From Chelonoidis abingdonii (Eukaryota; Chordata; Testudines; Testudinidae), in the NCBI RefSeq assembly GCF_003597395.2, contig NC_133777.1, positions 62,402,236-62,466,235 of the forward strand: a DNA stretch of 64,000 nucleotides. Direction: 5' to 3'. How positions within the stretch are numbered: the stretch's first letter is position 1; each line of letters opens with the position of its first letter. Under the pieces are notes generated by a model. That model worked only from the letters and a program-made list of their open reading frames with translations. It made no database searches and was not told the origin of the DNA. Position numbers and translations under genes: made by a program. Shown here one piece after another: positions 46,600 to 58,089 of the stretch.

Positions 46600-48020
46600 G
46601 TTTCACTTATAACATTACAATCTGAACTGACATACTTTGCCTGAGATAGGCAGGCTTAATTAAATGACCACATTTATTTCTGTTGTAATTCCACTGATAT
46701 AAGTGAAGTTACACACCAAGGAATAAATGTGATGCACTAAATCTAAGAAAAATGAGTACTTCCTTTTGTTCATCTCACTGCGTATTAACTCTGGTGTCTA
46801 ATGATCACAGTTTAAATGTCAGTATTAACTGGTGTGATCATTTTAGTAGAATAATACAATTTCTTTGGGATTATGGGTCTTTCCTGACTCTGGTTCTGAT
46901 TTGTGGTCTCCAGAAAGCTCAGCCATAGGACACATTGATCCTAAGAAATAAATACATCTTCTTTTTAATTCAGTTTGTTTTCAGTTTGTTTCAGTTTAAT
47001 TCACTTTGTTTTCATGATATCTTGACTTTTCACACAAAAAATATGGCAAACTCAGCAAATACCATCATTAACAGAATGATGAAATATTAGAATAAAACAT
47101 TTAGGTTTTAGTTGCAGATTTCTCAGGTTTCTCATTTCTCTCAAACACAGTAATGCATTGGCTTGTCTGTAGGTTTACCGCTGGCCTCTACTGCACAGAA
47201 TCAGATTTGTCTGTCATAAGCCCTATATGTATAAAAATGGCCCCTGGAGTCCATGGAAATGTCCTTGTTAAGTGACAGGGGTATTAACTTGTTGGAACCC
47301 TGACCCATGTTATGTGACTGGCATCAGGAAATAAAAAGTAAATCTTACCAGCATTCTTGTGTGATGCACTCATATTACATGGAGTCTGCAGAAAATTGAA
47401 GTTTAGCAATATATCTTTCTACAAGTATGTAGAGTGCTCAGCACACAGAGCCCCAGAGTGTCTGGACTTGGAGCTTCTGGTTGCTACTGTGATACAATCA
47501 TAAGTAATAATAATTCAGTTATTTTCATAAATTTTCTCATCACCTCTGCTTCCTCCCTCTCCCCTGATCTCCCTACACTGAAATCATATTTCTGAATTTG
47601 TGGCTTCACAACTATTTCCCTGGCAACAGGCTGTGATGTCACAAGCCCAGGACTGCCAGGAGGTAGAGGAAACCTCTAATCAAATATCTAAATATCACCA
47701 AAAACCACTGTCCAAGGTAACCAATTTTCTGTAAAAATGGTTTCTTATTTCTCACTGGCTGTGGACTAAGAGTTCCCCCTTTAAGCATTTGTAAAGGGTT
47801 CTAGAGCCTGGGAGTTGAGCATCAAAAACAGTGCATGTTAGTCCTTTTTTCCCCGCATGAGTCAAGAGGAATGAGATGAAAAGAGTGCATACAGGGGAGA
47901 GGCCTCCAGCACAGCACTATTAAGGGATTCTTCTTCCTTTGTGGCCATGCCATCAGCCTTTAACAGCCAAAAAGTCACTTTGCCAACAGTCACAAGGAGC
48001 CAGCAAAGAATGGACCATAT
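46600..48020. other. Unannotated noncoding stretch
   Basis: No gene. A short foldback fragment ('tgtaattccactgatataag') lies at about 46683-46720. Confidence 0.35.
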
Positions 48021-48395
48021 TTAGGGCTCTATTGAGTCATGTAGCCAGAGGCCTGCATGGAGAGCAGTGAGGAGCTGCTCCATCCCAGCAGCAACTTGGA
48101 GGGCATCGTGCCTCAGGCAGAGATGGACAACACGTCCTTCTCTGCACCTCTGGTCAACACAAATGAAAGCAGAGCCATGGACCACGTTTGGCTGGCTAGC
48201 ACTACAGTGCGACCATAAGCAGCACCTGCAGTCAGTAAAATGCAGAGTGCAACTGCAGTTAGTGCCTGCACAGAGGTCATAAGTGTCATAGAGCTTCTTG
48301 TGCCTTTGCACAAGATCTGCATACAAAAAAGAAGTGTGCAGCCACTTTAGCATCGAGTTAAAAGTAGATATTCTTTCCATAGAATGTGACAGCAT
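48021..48395. other. Unrecognised segment with open frames on both strands
   Basis: The minus strand holds a 124-codon frame across the whole span. The plus strand has a 53-codon frame from ATG 48057 to a stop at about 48218, with residues MESSEELLHPSSNLEGIV at its start. Past that stop the same plus frame stays open again for about 45 codons. GC content is above the neighbours. I recognise no domain on either strand. It could be a decayed transposon or gene fragment, or chance. Confidence 0.25.
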
Positions 48396-48429
48396 GAACA
48401 GTATTAGTTAGTAGAGCCATAGAGAGCTG

Positions 48430-48930
48430 AACGCTTTGTGCCAGAGCCTGTTGCCTTTTCTTATGTTGAAAAGTCCCATTTACTTCAATGAGGTACTCAT
48501 AAAGTTAGTTGCTGCTCAGGAAGAGTAAGGGTATCAGAAGCTGACCCTATGATAACAAGCCGTCCAGTTCAGCATCGTTTGGTTCACACTGAATTTGGGG
48601 TTTGAGTTCCAGCAAACAAACAAACCTCAAAGTAAAAACTTAGCTGAGATTACCAACTTGTGTATGTTTTCAAGAGGGAATTGAAAAAACACTACTGGAA
48701 AAGAGCACTACTGGAAAGGGTTCAGACACTGTGGTGATGAGTGCAGTATAAGAACCTACATAGAATAGCATTGCAGAATTTTATGGTTTCCACATGAATC
48801 AATAAACTAGGAACCTTTCCTGCCCCGTCTCACCATGGGCTGTCTCCCCCTAGCAATCCTGGGCACTCCCCTTGCCTTTTACTGTTTAGGTGGGCAAGAC
48901 TGTGCCTGCTCCTGACCTCTTTGGTAACTA
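48430..48930. other. Unannotated noncoding stretch
   Basis: No gene or named repeat. Confidence 0.35.
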
Positions 48931-48933
48931 GGA

Positions 48934-49289
48934 ATGGCTGGCTTCTCCTTTCTTCTAGATATTCAGAAGAATGAATGGCCTATTCCCCCATATTCGGCTT
49001 TCAGGGAGTCTGTGAGTAAGAATGCTTTTCATCAGTCTATAGAAAAGATTTTCAAGCCAGAAGGCAACGTGTCCACCCACCCACCCATTCGGCAGCATCA
49101 AGACAGGAAGCACCGCTGCCGGTCCCACTATCAATGCTTTGCCTCATTCCGGAGCCAGAAACACTCAGACTGCGCCATGGCATTAAGGAATCTAACTGAC
49201 AGGGAGATGTTGCACATGCCAAACCCAAACCTGAGGCCCTGCAGGAGTGTGCAGCTATACAGTATGTGCAGTATGGATGGAAAGTCACA
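48934..49289 (+). other. Unrecognised open segment running into a MITE
   Basis: A frame of 168 codons (48934-49440) starts here, but its last third lies in the MITE at 49290. The upstream part includes a His/Arg-rich stretch (QDRKHRCRSHYQCF) with no recognised domain. It is most likely a chance frame or a relic. Confidence 0.25.
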
Positions 49290-49600
49290 TAGCGTGACCA
49301 GATGTCTCGATAAAATCGGGACCGTCACGATATTTGGGTGGTTGTCCCACATCCCAACCGATCTTTGGTTGGGACGCAATTTGTCTCAATATTTCACTCC
49401 ACCTACAGCACTGTTTGTTTGTTTTTTGCTCCGCCGTTAGCACTCAGCTTTTATTTTTTTGCTCCGCCGGCAGCACTCGGCTTTTTTGTTTGTTTGTTTT
49501 GCTCTCCCAGCAGAACTCAGCTTTTATTTTTTTGTTCCGCCGGCGGACACCCCCCACCCCAAGTGTCCCGATATTTTCTTCATCTCATCTGGTCACCCTA
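49290..49600. mobile_element. hAT-type MITE with internal minisatellite
   Basis: Termini TAGCGTGACCAGATG and CATCTGGTCACCCTA are inverted and related to those of 12656-12778. Subterminal TCGGGAC and GTCCCGAT also pair. The interior, 49398-49545, has about four units of a TGCTCCGCCGGCAGCACTCAG-like motif with T-rich spacers, period roughly 33-40 bp. The flanks AAGTCACA and AGTATACA do not make a clean 8-bp duplication. The open frames at 49334-49756 come from this repeat. Confidence 0.75.
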
Positions 49601-49608
49601 AGTATACA

Positions 49609-50288
49609 TGCATGGGCCCCTGGAAGCTTGCAGCTTTCCACTACTGCTGGCGATAAGGTCACCTTCATGTGGACATATTACAGCACTGGCACATGTTTTC
49701 AGCCTATTTTTCTGTATGAGATTTCAAGGCTCTTAAACCTAGATTTAACTAGTTAATTATTTTAATGTCTTCAGATTCAAAGCTTGATTGTTGCCCAGTA
49801 TTAATGCTTTTTTAATTAAAGATAACCAGCCAAACTTTCCATTTAAGCTCCATAAGTTTCCCCTACTATCAATACTGTATTTTTTCTATCCTTATACAGA
49901 TCATGATACAGACATAAGGAAGAAAGGTGGGGAAGTGCATTTAATTAAATTGCAGGCAAAGGTCAAGTGCCTGAGTCATATGTCAATGTAAAGTGAAGAA
50001 GACTACAGGAAAATATCTGGGAAATAAGCTAGCCAGTAAACAAGGCCTGCTGGAAAAAAAGCCCTTTGACCCCACTCTGAAAGGCCTGCTGTAGGACCTT
50101 CCATCTTTATGGCCTGATTGTACCACCTCTGCTCACAATACATAATATTTACTCACACAAGTAGGTCCGTGATCAGATGGAACAGTGAATGAGTGAGTGC
50201 TAGTCCGCATGAGTAAGGGGGCTGGCAGGGCTGGATCCTTTGTTACAGGAATGAATAAGGGCCACTTCCTTTTTTCCCCCCAAAGACT
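49609..50288. other. Unannotated noncoding stretch
   Basis: No gene or named repeat. Confidence 0.35.
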
Positions 50289-50296
50289 GTCTAGAG

Positions 50297-50614
50297 CAGT
50301 GGTGGGCAACCTGCAGCCCATCAGGGTAATCTGCCGGCGGGCAGTGAGACAGTTTGTTTACATTTGCACGGCCACTCGCAGCTCCCAGCGGCCACAGTTC
50401 GCCATTCCTGGCCAATGGGAGCTGTAGGAAGCAGCAGCCAGCATGTCCCTGCAGCCCGCGCCACTTCCCACAGCTCCTATTGGCGGGGAACTGTGAACTC
50501 CGGCCACTGATTGCTGCAAGTGGCCATGCAAAGGTAAACAAACTCTTGTGGCCCTCCAGCGGATTACTCAGACGGGCTGCATGTGGCCCATGGGCCACAG
50601 GTTGCTCACTGCTG
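50297..50614. mobile_element. hAT-type MITE, perfect 8-bp TSD
   Basis: It starts CAGTGGTGGGCAACCTG and ends CAGGTTGCTCACTGCTG, inverted termini. It is flanked by identical GTCTAGAG at 50289-50296 and 50615-50622. The interior is GC-rich and palindromic, with TTTGTTTACATTTGCA pairing with a GCAAAGGTAAACAAA segment. It has no transposase. CAGTGG termini plus an 8-bp duplication fit hAT. Confidence 0.9.
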
Positions 50615-50629
50615 GTCTAGAGTGCTATA

Positions 50630-50899
50630 CACAATACCATTAAAAATGGCTTGCACACTTAGCAGGGGACAAACCACTAGTCTGGGGTGATACCTTTATG
50701 GGACATGGGGAGGCTAAATCTGACTTTAAAAACTGAGATTTTGTGATCTTAACAGCTGGTAAAACTCCTATGCTGGGATACCTTACGCATAGGGTAGCAT
50801 ACAGGGAAAAAATCAATGTGGGATATACCATGCCAACCAACTTAGAGAAATGAGGCTTTAGCCCCATTGCCTACTGCAATAATCAGAGTCTGTTCATTC
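50630..50899. other. Spacer between hAT-type elements
   Basis: No gene or named repeat. Confidence 0.35.
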
Positions 50900-51266
50900 C
50901 ATAGGTGCCAACTCCATGGGTGCTCCAGGGCTGAAACACCCATAGAAAAAAAATAGTGGGTGCTTAGCACCCACCGGCAGTCAACTCCCCATTCCCCCTC
51001 TTGTCCGCCGGCGGCCCAGCTGATCAACTCCTCCCTCTCCCTCCCAGAGAACAGCTGTTCTGCAGCATGCAGGAGGAGCAGGGATGGGGCACGCTTGGAA
51101 GAGAAGGCAGAACTGGGAAGAGGAGGGGCCGGGGTGGAGCAGGGCAGGAAGAGACCAGGCGGGGGCGGGAAGAGGTGGGGGGGTGGAGGAAGGGTCAGGT
51201 GGGGGCAGGGCCTGGGGCAAAGCGGGTGGTTGAGCACACCCCTGGGGCCTCAAGGAAGCTGGTGCC

Positions 51267-51885
51267 CAGGGCCAGTGCAAGGATGTTTCGTGCCCTAGGT
51301 GAAACTTCCACCTTGCGCCCTCCCCCGTCCCCGAGCCCCTGCCCTGAGGCACCCCCCCATGGCAGCTCCCCCCTCTGCCCTGAGGCACCCCCTCTGCGAC
51401 AACTCCCCACCCCAGTTCACCCCTGCCCCGCCTCCTCCCCAATCACACTGTCACTGCTTCACTTCTCCTGCCTCCCAGGCTTGCGGAACCTAAGCTGATT
51501 GGCGCCGCAAGCCTGGGAGGCGGGAGAAGTGAAGCAACTCACCCCTGCCCCGCCTCCTCCCCGAGCACGCCATTGCTGCTTCACTTCTCCTTCCTTCCAG
51601 GCTTGCAGCGCCAATCAGCTTAGGCGCAGCAAGCCTGGGAGGCGGGAGAAGTGAAGCAGCAACGGTGTGCTCGGGGAGGAGGTGGGGCAGGGGTGAGCTG
51701 GGGGGGAGTTCCCCTGCATGCCGCCCACCCCCCTTTACTTGCTGCAGGCAGCCCTCCTCTTGCTGCCCTGCCCCAGCTCCATCCACCTAAATGCTGGCGG
51801 CGACCGGGGCAGCCAAAGATCCAGCCGTCGCAGTCGCTGCCGAATAAAATGCCACCCCCAAAATCCTAGCGCCCTAGGCGACCTG
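51267..51885. mobile_element. Nested hAT-type element with tandem palindromes
   Basis: It begins CAGGGCCAGTGCAAGG, with GTGCCCTAGGTGAAAC just inside, and GCGCCCTAGGCGACC at the right end (51870-51884) as partial inverted counterpart. CTGGTGCC (51259-51266) and CCGGTGCC (51886-51893) flank it and match 7 of 8. The right terminus is decayed, and an alternative end at 51895 is possible. The interior is a GC-rich duplication, listed separately. Confidence 0.55.
51415..51700. repeat. Tandem GC-rich palindromic units
   Basis: CACCCCTGCCCCGCCTCCTC occurs near 51419 and near 51541, and its reverse complement near 51670-51692. Each unit contains an inverted pair: a CACTTCTCC...CAGGCTTGC arm facing GCAAGCCTGGGAGGCGGGAG. 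The unit length is about 122 bp. It produces several long spurious frames on both strands. Confidence 0.75.
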
Positions 51886-52014
51886 CCGGTGCCTGTTGTT
51901 CGTGTCTAACAACTTAAACAGTTATATAAAAATTTCCCACAAGCATTTCCTGTTCTCCTCCTATCCTGAAATCTGTTTTAGCCCTAAAAAAATTTGGGCA
52001 GTTTTCATCCATAT

Positions 52015-52165
52015 TCTTCATTATTTATTATTTGTATTGTTACAAATAATACACCTAGATGCCCCAGTCATGGACCAAGATCCCATTGTGCCAGGCACTG
52101 TACAAACACAGAACCAAAAGGCAGACCCTGTCCCAGAGAGTTTACACTCTAAATTATTCTTGATC
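52015..52165 (-). repeat. CORE-SINE/L2-tail-type relic, copy 3
   Basis: 'tgccccagtcatggaccaag', 'cattgtgccaggcactgtac' and 'aaacacagaaccaaaa' closely match copy 1 at 4255-4425, preceded by an AT-rich TTATTATTTG tract that would be the reversed tail. Confidence 0.6.
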
Positions 52166-52169
52166 AGTT

Positions 52170-53590
52170 TTTTGTAATAGTTCTGCATGGATTAGTGCAA
52201 GGGATCATATCACATCCTCTTTTTATTAGAGATAGGCCAAAACTGGAATCCCTTTGAATTGTGTTGGGGAGGATTCTGCATCAAATCACAGAACCCAAAT
52301 TTATCCCTATGATTTTGGTTCTACGTTAGATTCATGGCTGAAGAAAAGCCTGTGTTCTGCTTCTGGTTTTACTGCACATAAAATATTGTGAGAACAGCTG
52401 ATCTCATGAAACATCCACCATTTGGGTCTGAAATCTTATGAGAACCACTTCCAAGTCTTCAGATTGAGTTAGCCGAGAATGAATCCTAGCCTGCTCCTAA
52501 CCTGGATCCAATGCCTCTTCCTTGCTCTAACCCTCCATTCTGTTCACAGAATCCAATTACAAATGTGCAGAATACTGCTGATAAGATTCTGTTCGTTATC
52601 TGGCAGATTGATTATATTGACTATTTATATTACACAGTTTTAAATTTAGCTACACTGGCTCCCAACAAAAGCTTGCATGTATTTTAAGACTGAAGGTTAT
52701 AAGAAATCAAGGTTTGATTTACCAGGCTCTGTGATTTATTGCCTCACTGTATCCCAAGCCATCTGCTGAGGTTGCATGACACAAGGTTTCTTGCTAGAGC
52801 AGAGGAAATAACAGATAATTTAGTCCATTTTTTTCATGTTTTCTGTGTGCGATTTGTCCACAAACAGATCATGAAATTCTGGATTTTATGTTTTATTCAA
52901 AATTATTCACAAATTCCTCTGTGGCATAACTAACCTGTTATGTTTGAAAACAGTGGAGTTGGGAATAGTCATGATTTGCAGTTAGCACAGCATTTGTTAC
53001 ATAAATCACATGCTATTGCTTCTGTTCCTTGATTGGATGACATAACCACCAGAAAGTGAATTGCAAATTTTGCAACTGGCTGTAATAAAAATAGTCACTG
53101 ATTCAGTGGATGTTGGCCCATGCAATGTGATTTAATCTTTTAATTCTGTAATCCTGACCCATAATCACGTGACTGGGGCCAGGCAATAAGGATTCCTTTC
53201 TGTCCTGTGTCACACTTTTATTACAACCGTACAACTCAATATTAATTTTTATCAAATATTTGATCTTAACATTCCTTTTATTTTGTGCATTCATGCTCGT
53301 AAAGCACGATCACTTGCACAATTGTGGAAAGTGAATACACAAGGATAGCAAATGTGGAGAAAGTGTAGCTTACATCAAGGTGGGACTGGTAACAGAGAGC
53401 CTTTGGATTACGGAATGCCATTCAATGTTCTGAGCCTAGCACAATGGGGTGCAGACTTAGCTGAGATCTCTAGATGCCACTGTAATCTAAGTACAAGAGA
53501 AACAGGGATCTTTGAGAAAGGGTGGGAGGAGAAAAGTCCAGAAAGGACTGGGTCTAGCAGCTAGGGTGGTAGAAGCAAGATTGGTTAGTG
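52170..53590. other. Unannotated noncoding stretch
   Basis: No gene. Frames of 60-70 codons without domains. Confidence 0.35.
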
Positions 53591-53594
53591 GAAT

Positions 53595-53760
53595 GGGGAC
53601 ATGCTGGGAGTCAAGGGCCCTGGGTTCTTTTCCTGGCTTTATCACTAACCTGTTATTTAACTTTGGGCAAGTAACATCTCACTGCTTGCTTTCCTTCCCA
53701 ACTTTTATCTATCTGTTCTATTTAGACTGCAAGCTCTTCAGGACAGAAACTGTATCTCAC
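53595..53760 (+). repeat. MIR-type CORE-SINE with L2/MIR3-like tail
   Basis: 'tgggagtcaagggccctggg', 'ggctttatcactaacctgtt', 'actttgggcaagtaacatct' and then 'actgcaagctcttcagga' and 'cagaaactgtatctcact' follow MIR core order into an L2-like tail. Confidence 0.75.
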
Positions 53761-53761
53761 T

Positions 53762-53992
53762 GGGCATGTCTGCGTGCTAGCTTGATTAAAGCTGGCAGAG
53801 ATAACACTAGCAGGGTAGACATGGTAGCATGGACTAGCAACTTGAGTATGTACCCCTGGTGCCCAGTACACTTGTACTAGCACAGCAAGACACTGCCGCC
53901 ACGTCTACACTATGGCCATTACCTGTGCACTGATGGCTAGATTGAAGCTAGGCATATCCATGCTACAATCACTTGCAGTGTAGACTGGCCCT
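53762..53992. repeat. Second copy of the TCTACACTGCAA palindromic family
   Basis: 'gggcatgtctgcgtgctagc' on the left and 'acttgcagtgtagactggcc' on the right resemble the ends of 14790-15056. Internal 'gtagacatggtagcatggac' matches 'gtggacatggtggcacaggc' of that copy. No clean TA flanks here. Confidence 0.6.
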
Positions 53993-53994
53993 CT

Positions 53995-55239
53995 CTTTGT
54001 ATACTCATTGCCTTGAACACAGTGGGCATCATGGCACTACTATAATATAATGATGGGTATGGTATGGGTGAAGTTGGGTTGAGAGACAATGGCTTGAAGA
54101 CTGAGGAAAATCAAATTTGGAATAAAATACACCTGCGTGAGTGTGAGGGAATAGGAGGCAAAGATAGAAAGATGAATGGATAGGACAGGAAAGAACAGAG
54201 AGGGAGCCCTGAACCGAAAGTGAAGGTCAAAAAAAGACTGGAGGATTTTATACTTTGCTTTGCATCTTACAACATCACATTTATTTTAAAGTTTTGAGCT
54301 TAAAATAGAAATTGCAACCCTAATTTCATGCATTAATAAATCACCAATTCTAATACAGTAACTAAACAGAAACAGTTTTAGGTACATATCACAGTATTGG
54401 CATTGTATATATTTATATATTTATTGAAAATCCCCTAAATGTTTTGTGGTTGGCTGATTAGAAAGCTTAGGTCTTGAGACAGGTACAGATGGAAAACTCT
54501 AAAGAAAATAAATTCATTTTCTACATGTTATCCTTTTAGAATTCTGGCAGAGTTTCCACTGATTAATTATTTTGATTGTTTTACCCTGCTGTAATGGCTT
54601 TCATTCTAAGGCTCCCAAAGCACTTTGCAAGCTAGATAGATGCAACTCCATTTCTGGAGTGAAGAGCTGCAGCCAACCAATGCAAAGAACAAAGGTGGCA
54701 AAGACATCCTCAGGATTAGAATATAGTGAAAGTGGCAAATGATGTTATGGCTAACGTCAAATACAATTGCAGTCTAGAGGTGGTTCTTCAAATTGTTATT
54801 CTTAAATATGGGGAGGTTCTGGCCCCAGCCCATTTCAGGATATTCATAGATAAATTTGCTATTTGAAGAAACTGCATCTTTAAGCATCTGTGAGTATAAC
54901 AGTTCCACATATCTAATTCCCAGTATTAGCAAGGGAAGTTCGCAGAGCAATGAAAAAGTGGAGATGATAGAAAATGTTCCATCTTGATGTTTGTTTTTTT
55001 AATTATGGATTTTTATTTAGCGGGGTGGGCATTATTAGCCAATGGAAATCCAAAAAATGTAAAAGACAAATGAGAACAAAAAGAATTCATTTTCAGTAAA
55101 AAAAAAATGACAGGGAAAAAAAATCTCCCATCAGCTCTATTAAATAGTCTTCAGAGCACAACTCCTCCGTCCCTGCAAAAAAAAAAGAAAAAAAGTGTTC
55201 AAGGGAACTCCATAGTTCCTTCTCAGATCCAAAAGAAAT
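53995..55239. other. Unannotated stretch with possible AT-rich element remnant
   Basis: No gene. Near 54600, 'ggctcccaaagcactttgca' resembles a dispersed LINE-tail fragment. Around 54990-55135, A/T-rich words and 'tctcccatcagctctatta' resemble the right end of the family at 46284. Confidence 0.3.
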
Positions 55240-55340
55240 TAAGGGTCAGATCCTCAGCTGATATAAACTGGAATAGCTTCACTGAAGTCAACTGACTTCA
55301 TTGGAGCTTCCACAATTTACATTAGCGAAGGATCTGGTCC
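55240..55340. repeat. Foldback-type sauropsid repeat
   Basis: 'agggtcagatcctcagctga', 'actggaatagcttcactgaa', then 'gacttcattggagctt' and 'tttacattagcgaaggatct' form an imperfect palindrome centred on ACTGAAGTC...GACTTCA. This is the best example of the family in the window. Confidence 0.6.
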
Positions 55341-55344
55341 TGAA

Positions 55345-56620
55345 ACTCAATAGTAGGGGAGACCCCAAACAAGCATTTTACCAAAATTAAAGGTTCCACA
55401 AAGGCTTTTCTTTTTTTCAAAGTTTGAACCACAAGGTCTGGGTTTTTTTTTCTCCCTCCACCTTCTCCTTGTCTAACTGTAAAGTTTGATTTTTCATACA
55501 GCAGTTCAGAGATAATAAATGTTTGGTGGCAATTTGCCAGGTTGAACTCACAAGTGCTGAGCTTATTCATTAGTAGGAAATAGTGGTTCTCTATGGGGAA
55601 ATGTCTCCAAACATGATTAGCACCAAAAAAAAAAAAAAAGTATGAAAAATGTGTGCACTGCTAATCAATGGCAAATAGCTTCTTTATACATTTCCTGACA
55701 CATTTAAAATGTTACCAAATATAAATAGAGAGGTGGGGAAAACTAGAGAATGACACCGTTTATCACAATCAGCTTTCTGACTAATCAGTTAGTAATACAG
55801 GAGGAGCGTATATGACACGTGTGTATGTATTCTCAAATATATTCACATGTGCAACTCATGACTTCCTAAAATCTAACATTAAACCAATTACTTTTAACCC
55901 CTTTTTCATGGACAAGGACTGTGCTCTAGGGAGAAGAAGTGTACTGATCATATGTGGGAGGTTTTCTACCCTTCTGCACTTTCTAATTTTAGTTTAACCT
56001 GGTCTTCTGGAGCCAACAGCTATATCTCAGCACTAAGAGAATTAACCCCCTGCCCTCTACTCTTGTGCAACAGAAGAGAATGATATTGACAGAACTGCAA
56101 ATCCAAAGCATGTGGAATAGCAACAATGTACAGATACAGTTGAAGTGTGAAGAATTAGCCCAGGGACTGTTGGTGTAAAGATTAAAGATATTTATAGTGA
56201 ACTAAAGTGAACTTGTAAATATAGTGCTGTTCTAGAATTAAAAATATGAATAATGATGAAAACCTTTTCATTATCTTACAAGCCCATAACTAAATGTTTA
56301 TTATGGTGTTATAATTTAGATCAGTGCACAAATGTTCATGGAGGAATAAGTGTCATATTACTTGCCTTCTAATCAAAGCTTCCCAGAAGCAGCTGAATTC
56401 TGATAGAATCCATTTAGGTTAACATAGAAATCTCCAGGGAACTTTAAAACGATTCTTGAATAATTTTCAAATCTAATTGTGTTTGCACTCCAAACTGCTT
56501 TGAGGGCTTTTCAAAATTCATTGGCAAACAAGTAAAATCCTACTGGATTGTTTGATTTATCATGTGAGATTTCATCAAGATCACTACTGCTGAAATGAAT
56601 CTCATGCTCCCAAAACTATG
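55345..56620. other. Unannotated noncoding stretch
   Basis: AT-rich, no gene or named repeat. Confidence 0.35.
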
Positions 56621-56624
56621 GGCC

Positions 56625-56695
56625 AGATGTTGTCCTTACTCAGCCCAATAGGGGTTTTGCCACTGTCATTAGTAGGAGCTGGACCAAGTCTCATT
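56625..56695. repeat. Foldback-type repeat fragment
   Basis: 'gggccagatgttgtccttac' and the following 'tcagcccaataggggttttg' resemble an arm of the GGGCCAGAT-type family. Confidence 0.35.
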
Positions 56696-57064
56696 TACTG
56701 AAAAATATGCTCCTATAAAGAATGTATAATGGCTTGACTTTGAGCATTTTCTTCTGGGTACATGTAGCTGGATATTTATGAGGAGAAAATATAAAAATCA
56801 TTAGCTCACAAGTGCAATATTAACAATAATAATATGCTGCATTCCCAAAGCATCTTCCAAACTGGGATCTCAAAGCACTCCTTAAATATGAATATAAATA
56901 GATACAACGGGAAAGAAATAAATATGGTCTCATCGTGTATTAATTACTACTGTGGGTCAAAAATTCCTAAGAGTCTAGTTGCCATATTGACAGTTGGGCT
57001 GAAACAAATCGCAGATTCCACTCTCCGGAAGGGATATTGATGGATTGCAAAACGCAGCACTCTT

Positions 57065-57165
57065 TTGCTATAAGGCCTAGTTACAAGAGGTGATGCACAC
57101 TCATAACACTCACTGACTTCAGTTGGGTTCTGGGTGCTCAGCAATTCTCAGAATCAGGCCGTAGT
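57065..57165. repeat. Foldback-type repeat fragment with TGCTCAG end
   Basis: 'cactcactgacttcagttgg', 'gttctgggtgctcagc' and 'ttctcagaatcaggcc' match the order of a dispersed sauropsid repeat centred on GACTTCAGTTGG. Confidence 0.45.
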
Positions 57166-57169
57166 GAGG

Positions 57170-58085
57170 GTATTTACCTCTGAGTATAAGGCATAACCTC
57201 TACGGATAAAGAATCATGGAGTTTCATGGAGCTTCTGTTCTCCTGAAGCCACAAAATCTCTTTTTTACCTGACTTGAGCCCCCAGTCCTTTGTTCAGCCA
57301 TAAAAAGGGCCTGTTTTCAAGAATTCACCTCCATGACTTTGTGCCTTATTTGCATATGCACAACTGTAAGTGGAAATGCAAACCTGAAGATACTGTATGT
57401 GATTTGCCCACAGAATTGCATGTGGAATGAAGCCCAGCGCAGGAGCATGATGAGCCTTCACAGATTCAGTAGTCTGCATTAAATAATAATCAGATAGGAC
57501 AGTTACCTCAAGAGTATTTGTTACACCATAGTATTTTCCTATAGTTAGAACAGAAAACTGTAGTATTTCAAACACAACTTTATGGTAACTGCTGGTAAAT
57601 GAGGATTTTTAGATTCCCAGTAGATGATGAATTTCCATGCTCTACCAGTAAGGGAGTAATAAACCGGTCACAACACATTAATAGGACCCCATGGTAGTTA
57701 TAGGGATTTGCAAATAAAACAGGTAAAAATGGTTAAATACAAAAAAATTTTGTTAATTAAATGTTATAATTGCACCACTAAAATGACAAAAATACAGAAA
57801 ATACCAAAGTAAAGTTATGCTAGATTACATATCCTCTATGTTTTATGGCATATTTTTTAGGATATAAACAGTAATTTATTAAGCCGTTCATTTAATCTAA
57901 AAAAGGATAAAAAATCCTGTGCTATATAACAGGTTAACCTTACTCTCTGAACCTTTGCATTTCCTAATTTTTTATGATTAACTATGAAACCTTATTAATA
58001 ATGCATTAACATAGTATTTGTACAATTTAATTTCCTTTGTTTATTTTAAATGTAAAGTAGAAAATTAATTGCTTGTGCTCAATTA
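57170..58085. other. Unannotated noncoding stretch
   Basis: AT-rich (especially 57730-58080), no gene or named repeat. Confidence 0.35.
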
Positions 58086-58089
58086 TATT

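Larger units (their letters stand above)
50900..51895. mobile_element. hAT-type element interrupted by a second element
   Basis: The left end is CATAGGTGCCAACTCCATGG with a CACCCATAG...ATAGTGGGTGC foldback. Its body runs to CTGGTGCC at 51259-51266. A second element follows, and the last bases of the first element seem to resume as GGTGCCTG at 51888-51895. The CATAGGTGCC start and GGTGCC near the end suit an inverted terminus. Its own target duplication is not clear (GTTCATTC on the left, nothing exact on the right). Confidence 0.55.

Noticed and set aside
49334..49756. 140-codon frame with repeated LFVCF-type segments
   Set aside because: It translates the minisatellite inside a MITE.
50960..51498. 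Frames of 112-165 codons, Pro/Gly/Arg-rich, on both strands
   Set aside because: They arise from GC-rich nested transposon DNA with tandem palindromes and overlap each other in several frames.
50900..51900. Possible CpG island promoter
   Set aside because: The GC richness is explained by two hAT-type elements and their internal duplications.
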